From: Lentibacillus salicampi
Lineage (GTDB): Bacteria > Bacillota > Bacilli > Bacillales > Amphibacillaceae
Direction: 5' to 3'
DNA length: 64,000 nt
NCBI RefSeq assembly: GCF_004565465.1
Contig: NZ_SRHY01000005.1
Coordinates: forward strand, 62,001-126,000
Shown here: positions 28,757-37,795 of the stretch, one piece after another
Numbering within the stretch: position 1 is the stretch's first letter
Layout: every line of letters starts with the position of its first letter
Program-made: the position numbers and the translations under genes
Notes under the pieces: model-generated
Told to the model about the DNA's origin: nothing
The model's input: only the letters and a program-made list of their open reading frames with translations
The model's database searches: none

Positions 28757-29944
28757 ATGATGGAAATGGTCATGAATACTGCGGAGCCTTTACAAAAATC
28801 TGAACGCATGATGTGGGTGGATGCAACCAGAGGATTTGCGATTTTGGGAATCTTCGTCGTCAATATTGGTGCATTCGCAGCACCATATTTTTTATATGGT
28901 GGGGGACAAGAAGCCTGGCCTCTGGCAATTGATCAATTCACAGAAGCGTTGATTGATATATTCTTTCAGGCGAGTTTTTATACATTATTCTCCATTCTTT
29001 TTGGCTTTGGACTTCAGATGTTAAAGGAACGCCTGATTATAAAAAATATTGCTGTCAGGCCATTTTTATTCCGCCGGCTTGTCATATTAATAGTGTTTGG
29101 AGTGATCCACGCGTTTTTGATCTGGCATGGTGATATTTTACTGTCGTATGGTGTTATCGGGCTGTTCTTCATGGCATTTATTTACCGGAGCAACAAAATG
29201 ATTCTGATTTGGTCGGTGTTTATGCTCAGTATTAGCGTGTTTCTCTATACAGTTATGCTATATAATCTCAGGACCTTTCTTGGCGGTGCCCACACATCGG
29301 GAATTCATATGGCGGAAAAGCATTATGCAAGTGATGATCTGTCTGTCATTTTGGGGCAGAACTTGAATGACTGGCTCTATTCTAATAGTTTCGTCTCTTA
29401 TTTGCTTCTGGCGACGACGTTATTGCCTCTGTTCTTATTTGGGATGTACACAGCACGGAAGCGATGGCTGCATAATCCCCATGAACACAGGCGTAAGCTC
29501 TGTATCGGTTGGGTGTTAAGTTTGATTGTGTTCTTTGCTCTTAAGATGGGCCCGTATCTGTACGGTAATCCAGTATGGTTTTCCTGCGTGCAGGATAATA
29601 TTGGTGGCACAGCTTCTGCATTGTTTTACTTATTTTCCATAACACTTCTTGCCCGTAGTCCGTTCGGCCAAAAATTGCTGAAGCCGTTCAGCTATGTCGG
29701 GCGTATGTCGCTGAGTAACTATATCCTGCAATCATTCATCTGTTTTGTGCTGTTTTATGGTGTCGGGTTCGGCCTGTATGGATTGATCAGACCGATTGAG
29801 GCAATGGGGATTGTTGTAATAGTGTACACGATGCAGATTTTCGTTAGTAAATGGTGGTTGGCCAGATACCGATTCGGACCGCTTGAGTGGGTCTGGAGAA
29901 GCCTTACGTATAAAGAACGGCAGCCATTGCGGGAAAGGAAATAA
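28757..29944 (+). CDS. DUF418/YeiB-family membrane protein
   Basis: 395 residues, about ten hydrophobic segments. The start resembles family members (DATRGFAILGIFVVNI), and the C-terminal DUF418 domain has PFSYVGRMSLSNYILQS and GPLEWVWRSLTY. The function of the family is unknown; acyltransferase-like membrane topology has been suggested. Start uncertain: ATGs at 28757, 28760, 28766 and 28772 are in frame and none has a strong ribosome-binding site. Confidence 0.85.
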   Translation: MMEMVMNTAEPLQKSERMMWVDATRGFAILGIFVVNIGAFAAPYFLYGGGQEAWPLAIDQFTEALIDIFFQASFYTLFSILFGFGLQMLKERLIIKNIAVRPFLFRRLVILIVFGVIHAFLIWHGDILLSYGVIGLFFMAFIYRSNKMILIWSVFMLSISVFLYTVMLYNLRTFLGGAHTSGIHMAEKHYASDDLSVILGQNLNDWLYSNSFVSYLLLATTLLPLFLFGMYTARKRWLHNPHEHRRKLCIGWVLSLIVFFALKMGPYLYGNPVWFSCVQDNIGGTASALFYLFSITLLARSPFGQKLLKPFSYVGRMSLSNYILQSFICFVLFYGVGFGLYGLIRPIEAMGIVVIVYTMQIFVSKWWLARYRFGPLEWVWRSLTYKERQPLRERK

Positions 29945-30164
29945 CCTGATGGGATGTTTAACGGATAGAAAAGGAACGTCAACTTGAAGGCAAAACTTCA
30001 TCTTAGGAAAAAGGATTTCTTTCGGTGTGATAGCAGTAACTTCCGCCCGAAAGTCAGCCTTCTCAACTGTTCAATAAATTTTCAAATGATTTTCCTGATC
30101 GGACATGTTAAGATAGGGATTATGATAATGAGTAAAAGTATGTTTCAAGGAGGAACGATAAAAA

Positions 30165-30530
30165 ATGAATACACATTTACATGTGACCTCATGGGTTCTG
30201 GCATTTATCCTTTTTATTGTCGTCATTGCGCTGAATAAATCAGGCAAAGCAAAAGGCGCCAAAATAATGCAAATGATTCTTCGCTTGGATTATTTATTGA
30301 TTCTGTATTCAGGCGGAACATTGCTTGCGGCCTATTTTAACGGTCCGCAAATGGGAGAAGCTATTTTCAAAGGGCTTGCCGGGATTTGGGCGATTTTTGC
30401 AATGGAAATGATCAGTCTGAAATCGGGGCGTGAGGAACCAACAAAAAGCTGGTGGATTCAGCTCGTCATCGCCGTTTTGCTGACGCTGATTTTAGGATTC
30501 GGACGGCTCGGCTTCGGATTTTTGCCATAG
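30165..30530 (+). CDS. yisL: YisL-family (DUF1516/UPF0344) membrane protein
   Basis: 121 residues with four hydrophobic segments and the family opening THLHVTSWVLAFILF. AAGGAGGAACG precedes the ATG. It lies near gerP as yisL does in B. subtilis. Function unknown. Confidence 0.87.
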   Translation: MNTHLHVTSWVLAFILFIVVIALNKSGKAKGAKIMQMILRLDYLLILYSGGTLLAAYFNGPQMGEAIFKGLAGIWAIFAMEMISLKSGREEPTKSWWIQLVIAVLLTLILGFGRLGFGFLP

Positions 30531-30544
30531 AATATGTGAAACAA

Positions 30545-30992
30545 GAGGCTGGGACAAAACTCAACTTTTTAAATATTAGAAACGAATGATCATTTATTAT
30601 TTTAGATTAAAGTCAGGATGTGTTAACCATCGCTCCGGAAAAATACTTGGTGCTCGTCGTGTTGTAAGATGTTGCGGGGAAGTAGCACTCCTTGCAACCA
30701 GCAGTTTACTCGGCAGAAGTTTTGCTCGTCGCTTTTCGGGGGCGGCTGATGAGCTCAGGCCAACAGGACGTTGGTCACAAAGGAGTTGCGATTGTCGTCG
30801 CGATTTTAGCCTTTGAACCTAAATGGCGCGTTCCGGGGTCCCCTCCAGGTCTCCGCTCACCCAGGATTTTCTGTATTTTTCCTCCGCTAGTTGAAAAGCC
30901 TATCACTCTATAATAAAAATCCGAACAGATTATAAATATGTTACATCATTGTTCGGATTTTTATTTTGATGCTATGATTTTGCCCCAGCCCC
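30545..30992. repeat. Interspersed element with GAGGCTGGGACAAAA ends
   Basis: GAGGCTGGGACAAAA (30545-30559) and TTTTGCCCCAGCCCC (30978-30992) are imperfect 15-base terminal inverted repeats (13 of 15). Inside are a TCACAAAGGAGTTGCGATTG segment also found before yitT, and a 12-base-pair hairpin of AAAATCCGAACA with TGTTCGGATTTT (to 30961) that can serve as a terminator. No transposase or credible protein is present. Confidence 0.75.
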
Positions 30993-31029
30993 TTGTTTTT
31001 GGCCCAAGGGGTTAGACTTCATCTGAAAA

Positions 31030-31992
31030 TTAGTTTGCCAACGTTTCAAGAACATCATCGATTGTTCTTTTAGATGCAATCAGGCCTTTGTTGGTCCATG
31101 GGCTTGGATCATTGATAACATAGACCCTGTCGTTTTGCGCTGCTGGTGTGCCTTGCCAGACGGAACTGTTCTGGAGCGTCTCCAGTCCCTGTTCATTTTC
31201 CTGGCCCAGCAGAAATACATGGTCAGCTTGTAATTCAGAGAGTTTTTCAAGGGAGATCGGATTCCACTGTTGGCCTGCTTCTCCAAGTTCCTTGACCAAT
31301 TCAGGTTGACTGATCCCCAGTTCAGAATAAAGAACTTCTGCGCTATGACGGTTTTTTTCAAATAAGAAAAACTGGTCACCTTTTGCCCAGATCATGGCAA
31401 CTGTTTCGTCGCCGATAGCCTGATGGAGTGTTTCTTTTGCGTCCGCAACTTTCTTGTCATATTGGTTGAGCACTTCTTCGGCCTTGGCTTCTTTATCAAG
31501 CATTTTACCGAACGTTTCGATTTGTTGACGCCAGTTATTGGTTGTCTCCTCGGACATCACGTAGGTTGTGGCAATTTTTTGATAGTCTTCATAAGAGCCT
31601 TCATAACTATCAATGGCATTTTCCAGAATAACTAAATCTGGCTCATGTTCCAGAACTTGTTCCAGTGGGAGGTTCCATTCAATTTTCGGGACATCTTTCA
31701 GCTGGTCGGCCAGATAATCTTGAACCGTTTCGCCGATTGCCCATTTAGCTACTGGTGTAACGCCCAGTGCAAGCAATGCATCTTCATGATATGGCGCGAT
31801 AATACGCTCAGCGTCACCGGGAATCGTAACTTTCCCCATTTTACTGTCCAGTGTTACGTCGGATGTCTGATCCCCTTCATCACCAGTGGTTGAATCCTCA
31901 TCCGAACCATTGCCACCGCACGCGGTCAGCAAAACGGTCAAAGCTACCAAAAAAGCCATGATCACGTTATAAGATTTGCCCATTTTGTTCAT
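31030..31992 (-). CDS. Iron-siderophore ABC transporter substrate-binding lipoprotein
   Basis: 320-residue FecB/FhuD-type binding protein. Signal peptide ending in the lipobox LLTAC (cysteine about residue 25), an acidic linker, then two lobes (ERIIAPYHEDALLALGVTPV, PDLVILENAI) joined by a helix. It is divergent from two FecCD permeases with a Fur-type box between them. The closest described relatives are YfiY/FeuA-like proteins; the siderophore cannot be read from sequence. Confidence 0.9.
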   Translation of the reverse strand: MNKMGKSYNVIMAFLVALTVLLTACGGNGSDEDSTTGDEGDQTSDVTLDSKMGKVTIPGDAERIIAPYHEDALLALGVTPVAKWAIGETVQDYLADQLKDVPKIEWNLPLEQVLEHEPDLVILENAIDSYEGSYEDYQKIATTYVMSEETTNNWRQQIETFGKMLDKEAKAEEVLNQYDKKVADAKETLHQAIGDETVAMIWAKGDQFFLFEKNRHSAEVLYSELGISQPELVKELGEAGQQWNPISLEKLSELQADHVFLLGQENEQGLETLQNSSVWQGTPAAQNDRVYVINDPSPWTNKGLIASKRTIDDVLETLAN

Positions 31993-32029
31993 ATGTAAAA
32001 CTCCTCTATGTTATAATGAAGTTCCTAAT

Positions 32030-32048
32030 GGTAATGATAATCATTTTC
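32030..32048. promoter_or_regulatory. Fur box between the divergent siderophore-uptake genes
   Basis: GGTAATGATAATCATTTTC matches the 19-base Fur consensus at 17 positions. Its placement suggests iron repression in both directions. Confidence 0.85.
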
Positions 32049-32144
32049 AATTAATATGTCAATTTGTTTTTAAAATATTGCAGAGTCTTTTATTTGCCAT
32101 TATACTTTTGTATGGATTAATTTGTTTTTTTACAGGAGCCAATT

Positions 32145-33164
32145 ATGTTATCCACTATTCAGCATTCCAGGATTTTTAAAACAGCAATCATTATGTCAGC
32201 GATCATTGCGCTGGTCGTTTCGATAGGTTTCTCGGTTGCTTTTGGGGCTGCTGATATTCATCTGTCAACGGTTTGGGAAGCAATTGTTCATTTCAATGAA
32301 GACTTGACATCCCACCAGGTGATCCAGGAGCTGCGGCTGCCAAGAGCGGTTGCTGCGGCATTAGTCGGCGCTTTTTTGGCGGTATCGGGAGCTGTTATGC
32401 AGGGTATGACCCGCAATCCACTGGCATCGCCGTCTATTATGGGGGTTACACATGGTGCCGCATTCGCCCTTGTTATCACCATGGCATTTTTTCCAGCGGC
32501 TTCGAATTCAGCTATGACGTTCACGTCGTTTGCCGGTGCCGGTACTGCCGTTGTACTGGTTTTTATGGTCGGTTCGTTTTCGAAAAGCGGATTAACACCG
32601 GTAAAGCTTGCCCTGGCCGGTGTTGCCATTGGAACATTGTTAACGTCGGTTACGTCGGTTATTGCACTCTATTTTCAACTGGAAAAGCAGCTGGGATTTT
32701 GGAAGGCCGGTGGATTAGCGGGTGCAGATTGGCAGGCCAACAAGGTTTTATTAATCTCAGGTGCTATCGGACTGTTTATTGCGTTGATGATTGCTAAATC
32801 GATTACTGTCCTTAATCTGGGTGAAGATGTGGCAGCAGGACTTGGACAAAATAACGTCCTGTTAAAAATTCTTGGCATTCTAACTGTGCTTATATTGACC
32901 GGAGCTGCCGTGTCGGTAGCAGGTTCAATCGGGTTTCTCGGTCTCATTATTCCACATATCACACGGTTTATGATGGGAACCGATTATCGCTGGATCATTC
33001 CTGTATCGGCATTGTTTGGAGCACTGCTGCTCGTGTTGTCTGATATTGTTTCAAGACTGATCAATGCGCCGTTTGAAACCCCTGTGGGTGCTATCACTTC
33101 TTTAATTGGCATCCCGTTCTTTCTTTATCTTGCACGCGGTAAAAACGGGGGTGGTCAATCATGA
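32145..33164 (+). CDS. FecCD-family iron-siderophore permease, first subunit
   Basis: 339 residues, about nine to ten membrane segments. Family motifs: LRLPRAVAAALVGAFLAVSG near residue 65 and GFLGLIIPHITRFMMGTDYR near 275 (the loop that contacts the ATPase). It overlaps the next permease by four bases (ATGA). Likely YfiZ/FeuB-like. No ATPase gene is in this locus. Confidence 0.92.
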   Translation: MLSTIQHSRIFKTAIIMSAIIALVVSIGFSVAFGAADIHLSTVWEAIVHFNEDLTSHQVIQELRLPRAVAAALVGAFLAVSGAVMQGMTRNPLASPSIMGVTHGAAFALVITMAFFPAASNSAMTFTSFAGAGTAVVLVFMVGSFSKSGLTPVKLALAGVAIGTLLTSVTSVIALYFQLEKQLGFWKAGGLAGADWQANKVLLISGAIGLFIALMIAKSITVLNLGEDVAAGLGQNNVLLKILGILTVLILTGAAVSVAGSIGFLGLIIPHITRFMMGTDYRWIIPVSALFGALLLVLSDIVSRLINAPFETPVGAITSLIGIPFFLYLARGKNGGGQS

Positions 33165-34177
33165 AACAGAACCAAAGACAGAAAACAGGACGGTTTGCGG
33201 CTGTCACCGTTTCGTTAATCGTGCTAATTGTGGTCATGTTCTTTATTACACTGGGGGCAGGTGTTGTTTCCATATCACCTGCTGAAGTCATTCATACTCT
33301 TCTGGGGCAGGGGACAGACAGACAGGATCTGGTACTGTTTGATTTCCGGCTACCGCGGATTATACTGGCGCTTTTAATCGGTGCCGGTCTTGCGGTTTCC
33401 GGTGCCATTTTGCAGAGTGTGACACAAAATGAGCTGGCGGAACCGGGCATTTTAGGTATTAATACTGGGGCAGGATTTGCTGTCGTCCTGTTTATATTCT
33501 TTATTCAGGATTCGCTTACTGGCACATTATCCGTATTTATCATGCCCTTATTTGCGTTATTAGGAGCATTACTTGCCGCATTTCTTGTTTATTCCCTGGC
33601 ATGGAAAAATGGGGTGAACCCAATCAGACTCGTTCTGGTGGGGATTGGCATCAATGCCGGTTTCAGTGCAGCATTGATCATCCTCCAACTAAAAATGGAC
33701 CCCCAGAATTTCCGGCAGGCAACGGTCTGGCTGTCGGGCGATATTTGGAATGCCGGCTGGCCGTTTGTCATGTCGTTATTGCCATGGATACTCATACTTA
33801 TCCCGATTGCACTTGTGAAAGCAAATGCGCTGAATGTGTTGAATCTGGGCGATGATATTGCAGCAGGACTTGGTTCAAAGGTTGAAGGCGATCGCCTTAT
33901 CCTGTTATTGGTTGCAGTTGCACTGGCTGGGGCAAGTGTGGCTGCTGGCGGTGCCATAGCCTTTCTGGGACTGGTTGTACCGCATCTGGCTCGGAAAATT
34001 ATCGGCCCGTTAAGCCATTATACCATTCCAGTTTCAGCGCTGATTGGTGCTCTACTTTTGATGGCTGCCGATATGGTCGGGAAAAATTTATTGGCACCAA
34101 TGGAAATACCGGTCGGAGTCGTTGTTTCGATTCTGAGCGCTCCATATTTTATCTATTTACTCATCAAAGTGAACTAA
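33161..34177 (+). CDS. FecCD-family iron-siderophore permease, second subunit
   Basis: 338 residues with the same architecture as its neighbour: FRLPRIILALLIGAGLAVSG and AFLGLVVPHLARKIIGPLSH. The pair would form a heterodimeric channel, with the lipoprotein at 31030 delivering substrate. The ATPase must be supplied from elsewhere in the genome, as YusV does in B. subtilis. Confidence 0.92.
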   Translation: MKQNQRQKTGRFAAVTVSLIVLIVVMFFITLGAGVVSISPAEVIHTLLGQGTDRQDLVLFDFRLPRIILALLIGAGLAVSGAILQSVTQNELAEPGILGINTGAGFAVVLFIFFIQDSLTGTLSVFIMPLFALLGALLAAFLVYSLAWKNGVNPIRLVLVGIGINAGFSAALIILQLKMDPQNFRQATVWLSGDIWNAGWPFVMSLLPWILILIPIALVKANALNVLNLGDDIAAGLGSKVEGDRLILLLVAVALAGASVAAGGAIAFLGLVVPHLARKIIGPLSHYTIPVSALIGALLLMAADMVGKNLLAPMEIPVGVVVSILSAPYFIYLLIKVN

Positions 34178-34198
34178 CCCAAATGGGAGGGGACATTC

Positions 34199-35200
34199 AT
34201 GTCAACGGAAGTTTATGATGTCACGATTATTGGAGGCGGTCCGGCTGGATTATTTACAGCCTTCTACAGTGGCATGCGTGAGATGAAAACGAAAATAGTC
34301 GAATATTTACCGTTTTTAGGTGGTAAAGTGCCATACTTTTACCCTGAGAAAGCGATTCGGGATGTTGGTGGGATTCCGTCCATATCCGGCGAAAAATTTA
34401 CCGCTGAGCTGATTGAACAGGCCATGACATTTAACCCGGCTGTCGTTCTAGGCGAACAATGCAGTAAAATGGAAAAATCAGCGGACGGGAGCTGTTTTAT
34501 TCTGACAAGTGACAATGGTGCCAAACACTATACCCGGACGGTTATCATCGCGACAGGCTTTGGGTCAATTAAACCGGTCAAACTGGATTTGCCTGATGCC
34601 GGTCCATTTGAGGGGGACAGTTTGCACTATACTATAAATCGCTTGGAAAATTACCGCGGGAAACGTGTTGTCGTCTCTGGTGGCGGCAATACGGCTGTTG
34701 ATTGGGCAAATGAATTGGGGTCAATTGCTGAACAGGTAACTTTGGTATATCGCAAAACAACTTTTCCAAGTATTGAAAGTAATGTCACGACATTGCGGAA
34801 TTCTTCCATTGTTGTTAAAACGCCCTATACGATTGATCGGTTGAACGGAAAAGCAGGTTCTATTTCGAGTCTCCGGCTGAAAAATCTGCAGACAGATGAA
34901 ACAGAAGACGTCACAACTGACGCCTTAATTGTGAACCATGGATTTGAAATTGATATTGGGGCGATTGCTGACTGGGGCATGAACATGGAAGGCGGCACGA
35001 TTTCGGTTGATGACAAAATGGAAACAACGATCCCCGGTATTTTTGCCGTTGGTGATATTGCCGGATATACGCACAAATTACAATTAATTGCGGGTGGATT
35101 TAATGAAGGCCCGATTGCCGTCAACAGTGCCAAAAAACATATTTACCCGGATCAGCAATTGGACCATTTGTTCTCAACGGATACTAACCTGTTTTCTTAG
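34199..35200 (+). CDS. Ferredoxin/flavodoxin-NADP reductase, thioredoxin-reductase-like
   Basis: 333-residue FAD/NADPH flavoprotein of the YumC/YcgT type. FAD motif GGGPAGLFTAF (about residues 12-22), NADPH motif SGGGNTAVDWANE (about 160), and C-terminal FAD segment GIFAVGDIAGY (about 280). The redox CxxC of thioredoxin reductases is absent, as expected for this group. Co-transcription with iron permeases suggests it supplies electrons for releasing iron from siderophores. Confidence 0.88.
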   Translation: MSTEVYDVTIIGGGPAGLFTAFYSGMREMKTKIVEYLPFLGGKVPYFYPEKAIRDVGGIPSISGEKFTAELIEQAMTFNPAVVLGEQCSKMEKSADGSCFILTSDNGAKHYTRTVIIATGFGSIKPVKLDLPDAGPFEGDSLHYTINRLENYRGKRVVVSGGGNTAVDWANELGSIAEQVTLVYRKTTFPSIESNVTTLRNSSIVVKTPYTIDRLNGKAGSISSLRLKNLQTDETEDVTTDALIVNHGFEIDIGAIADWGMNMEGGTISVDDKMETTIPGIFAVGDIAGYTHKLQLIAGGFNEGPIAVNSAKKHIYPDQQLDHLFSTDTNLFS

Positions 35201-35486
35201 GGAGCATAGACAAAAGTATTTTATTACAGTGTAACCCGATTTTAGTTTGGTGCATCTAACCTGCTGCGGAAATATACTTCGCTTAAGTAGTGGATTGACT
35301 GTTTTACTTCTGTCCAATTCTCCTGGTTATCACAGTGTGTCAGTGGACGGGCTTCGTCTGAGCGGTTATTTTCACAAGCGTCGTAAATATGAATGATTTT
35401 CGACAATCCAGCCGTTTGTATTGACTATGAACATGAATCGTCAATAATGGAACTACATCACATTACACATTTGAAGGAGTACGCGT
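35201..35486. other. Intergenic region with a degenerate repeat piece
   Basis: TGCTGCGGAAATATACTTCGC near 35270 resembles the left part of the element at 15164 (CCGCTTCGGAAATACACACCGC). The rest is unremarkable. AAGGAG lies before the next start. Confidence 0.35.
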
Positions 35487-36992
35487 ATGAAACGCCTTAT
35501 ATTACGAGCTCTGGCGGTTGTTCTTTTGCTGTCGTTTTGTTTTGTCAATTACGCTGTGGCAGCAGAGGAGGAGTCCGGGTCGGTACAAAGCGAAATCTTC
35601 TATCATATTTTGGTGGATCGTTTTAACAATGGCGACAGCTCCTTGGACGAGCAGATTGACCTTGAGGACCCGCTTACCTATCATGGCGGTGATTTACAAG
35701 GCATTACAGAAAAGCTTGATGACTTAAAAGATTTGGGTTATACGACGCTTGTCCTATCGCCAATTATGGAAAATTCCCCTAATGGGTATCATGGCTATTG
35801 GATCGAGGATTTTTATCAAGTGGATGACCAATTCGGAACGTTGGAAGATTTGCGGAAGCTGGTGAATGAAGCGCACGATCGCAACATGAAAATCGTATTG
35901 GAGTTTGTTACAAATTATGTTTCCGAAAACCATCCCATCACAGAGAATCCGGATAAACGTGACTGGCTTGCTGAAGAAAGTAACAGACAATCTTTCCGGT
36001 GGCAGGATAAAACGGCTGTACTGGACCAGTCCAACCCGGAGGTGCAAAGCTTTTTAACTGATGTGGCGGATTATTGGATGGAGGAAGCTAATATTGATGG
36101 ATATCAATTTCATGCTGCAGACCAGGGCAATCAAGCATTTTTTGATGATTTGACAGCACATATCCACGATAAGGATCCGAATTTTTATTTGCTAGGCAAC
36201 ATTTTGGATGACGCTTATAACGGCAATCTTACCGAAAATACAGCTATACAAGCAGTGGAAAACCATGCATTGTATGAGCCGATGACGGATGTGTTCGCCA
36301 ACGCTGGTACCCCAATTGCACCGATTTATGAAACGTGGCAGCGTACGGGAGAGCAGGCCGGCTTAAACTATCTGGATAATCCGTATACCATACGATTCAC
36401 GCAAAAATTCCAGGAGAATGGACGCAATATCGTAACAGCGTGGAAATTGGCACTGACTTATTTATATACAGCCCCCGGAGCGCCGATGGTTTATCAGGGG
36501 TCAGAAATTCCAATGGGCGGCGCAGGTTTTCCTGAAAGCCAGCAGTTAGTGAAGTGGAACAATGCAGATGGAGACTTGCAGAAGTTCACAGAGCGGATTG
36601 GTGCGCTCCGATCGGAATTTCCGGCATTGCAGCATGGCGATTATGAAATGCTGGATTCCAGTGGCGCGATGAACTTATTCAAGCGGTCATATGAAGGAGA
36701 AACAGTTTATATTGCGATTAATAATGATACCCAATCGCAAGCCATATCACTTGAAGGTATTGAATCTGACAAACAGCTGAAAGGATTGCTCGGTGATAAC
36801 CTTGTAAGGGAAAATGATCAAGGAGAATTCCGGATTGGTTTGCCGCGCGAGACTGCTGAAGTTTATGTTATCGAGGATAATGCCGGTCTGAACTGGCTTA
36901 TCATTGTTCCGATTGTAGTGATTTTTATTCTATTTGTCGCAGGTATTATCTATCTGTCCAGACAACAAAAAAAGCGGGAAGCTGACGCATAA
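35487..36992 (+). CDS. Membrane-anchored GH13-like protein lacking catalytic residues
   Basis: 501 residues: signal peptide (1-26), a GH13 alpha-amylase-like barrel, a C-terminal beta domain, then a membrane helix (about 468-488) with a basic tail. The barrel is recognisable from FYHILVDRFNNGD, YHGGDLQGI, PNGYHGYW and APGAPMVYQGSE. The four catalytic regions are altered: region I reads EFVTNY (His to Tyr144), region II GYQFHA (Arg to Gln207, nucleophile Asp to His209), region III LLGNIL (acid/base Glu to Asn238), region IV YLDNPY (His to Pro299, Asp to Tyr300). I infer a sugar-binding or scaffold protein at the outer face of the membrane rather than an enzyme. The reading frame is intact, so it is not simple decay. 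Confidence 0.85.
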   Translation: MKRLILRALAVVLLLSFCFVNYAVAAEEESGSVQSEIFYHILVDRFNNGDSSLDEQIDLEDPLTYHGGDLQGITEKLDDLKDLGYTTLVLSPIMENSPNGYHGYWIEDFYQVDDQFGTLEDLRKLVNEAHDRNMKIVLEFVTNYVSENHPITENPDKRDWLAEESNRQSFRWQDKTAVLDQSNPEVQSFLTDVADYWMEEANIDGYQFHAADQGNQAFFDDLTAHIHDKDPNFYLLGNILDDAYNGNLTENTAIQAVENHALYEPMTDVFANAGTPIAPIYETWQRTGEQAGLNYLDNPYTIRFTQKFQENGRNIVTAWKLALTYLYTAPGAPMVYQGSEIPMGGAGFPESQQLVKWNNADGDLQKFTERIGALRSEFPALQHGDYEMLDSSGAMNLFKRSYEGETVYIAINNDTQSQAISLEGIESDKQLKGLLGDNLVRENDQGEFRIGLPRETAEVYVIEDNAGLNWLIIVPIVVIFILFVAGIIYLSRQQKKREADA

Positions 36993-37014
36993 TGCTCAGC
37001 CTCCCGCTTTTTTT
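36967..37014. terminator. Bidirectional terminator between the GH13-like gene and the yppF-like gene
   Basis: AAAAAAAGCGGGA (36967-36979) and TCCCGCTTTTTTT (37002-37014) form a 13-base-pair stem with further GCTGA/TCAGC pairing, and A/T runs on both sides. The arm lies inside the last codons of the GH13-like gene. Confidence 0.9.
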
Positions 37015-37198
37015 ATGCAATTTCATGAGCTGAGATGGCGCCTTGTCGGTGTAAATAATGATAAATTTTCCGGTAGTCATTTATGTTAATATCGTCCGTG
37101 ATGTATTTCTGCTGATAAAAGTCCAGCAATGCATTCATTGATTCCGGCGGCCGATTTCGTTCCGTTTCAAAAATTGTAATTAATTCAAAAATACTCAC
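37013..37198 (-). CDS. yppF: YppF-family small protein
   Basis: 61 residues, helical, no cysteines or membrane segments. The segment NALLDFYQQKYITDDININD and the following YRKIYHYLHRQGA fit the YppF family of unknown function. GGAGG precedes the ATG. Confidence 0.7.
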   Translation of the reverse strand: MSIFELITIFETERNRPPESMNALLDFYQQKYITDDININDYRKIYHYLHRQGAISAHEIA

Positions 37199-37330
37199 CC
37201 GAATCCTCCTTTATGATTCCCGGTTTAGGTTGTCTTATCGGAAATATATGCAAAAGGTAATAGAAACATGATAGGTGATATGTTATCTGGAAAAAGGTCT
37301 TCTTTTTCAGTATAGAAAGATTGATAACAG

Positions 37331-37677
37331 GTAAAAGCGGAAGAATCGGCAGAAGAGCGTGAGAATCAGCAGAAGAGCGTAAGAATCAGCAGAAGGGCGG
37401 AAGAATCGGCAGAAGAGCGTGAGAATCAGCAGAAGGGCGGAAGAATCGGCAGAAGAGCGTGAGAATCAGCAGAAGAGCGTAAGAATCAGCAGAAGGGCGG
37501 AAGAATCGGCAGAAGAGCGTGAGAATCAGCAGAAGGGCGGAAGAATCGGCAGAAAAGCGGAAGAATCGGCAGAAGAGCGTGAGAATCAGCAGAAGGGCGG
37601 AAGAATCGGCAGAAGAGCGTGAGAATCAGCAGAAGGGCGAAAGAATCGGCAGAAGAGTGGAAGAATCGCGCGAGAAG
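37331..37677. repeat. Second 20-bp tandem repeat array, 16 units with higher-order pattern
   Basis: Units related to AAGAATCGGCAGAAGAGCGT run in 20-base register from 37341 to 37660. Two unit types alternate: one with ATCGGC and GAGCGT, one with ATCAGC and GGGCGG. Together they give 40-base and 60-base repeats, implying amplification of multi-unit blocks. Same family as the array at 6251. Reading frames through it are low-complexity and I do not call them genes. Confidence 0.95.
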
Positions 37678-37795
37678 ATGGGAGATATCACCCTGGTTTC
37701 GGAGTCCACGTTGGGGAAGGTTCCATTAATATTGGCGGTTATCCGAATAAATACCTTCTTTTATGAAAAACTACTTCCTGAAGGAGGTGTGGCGG

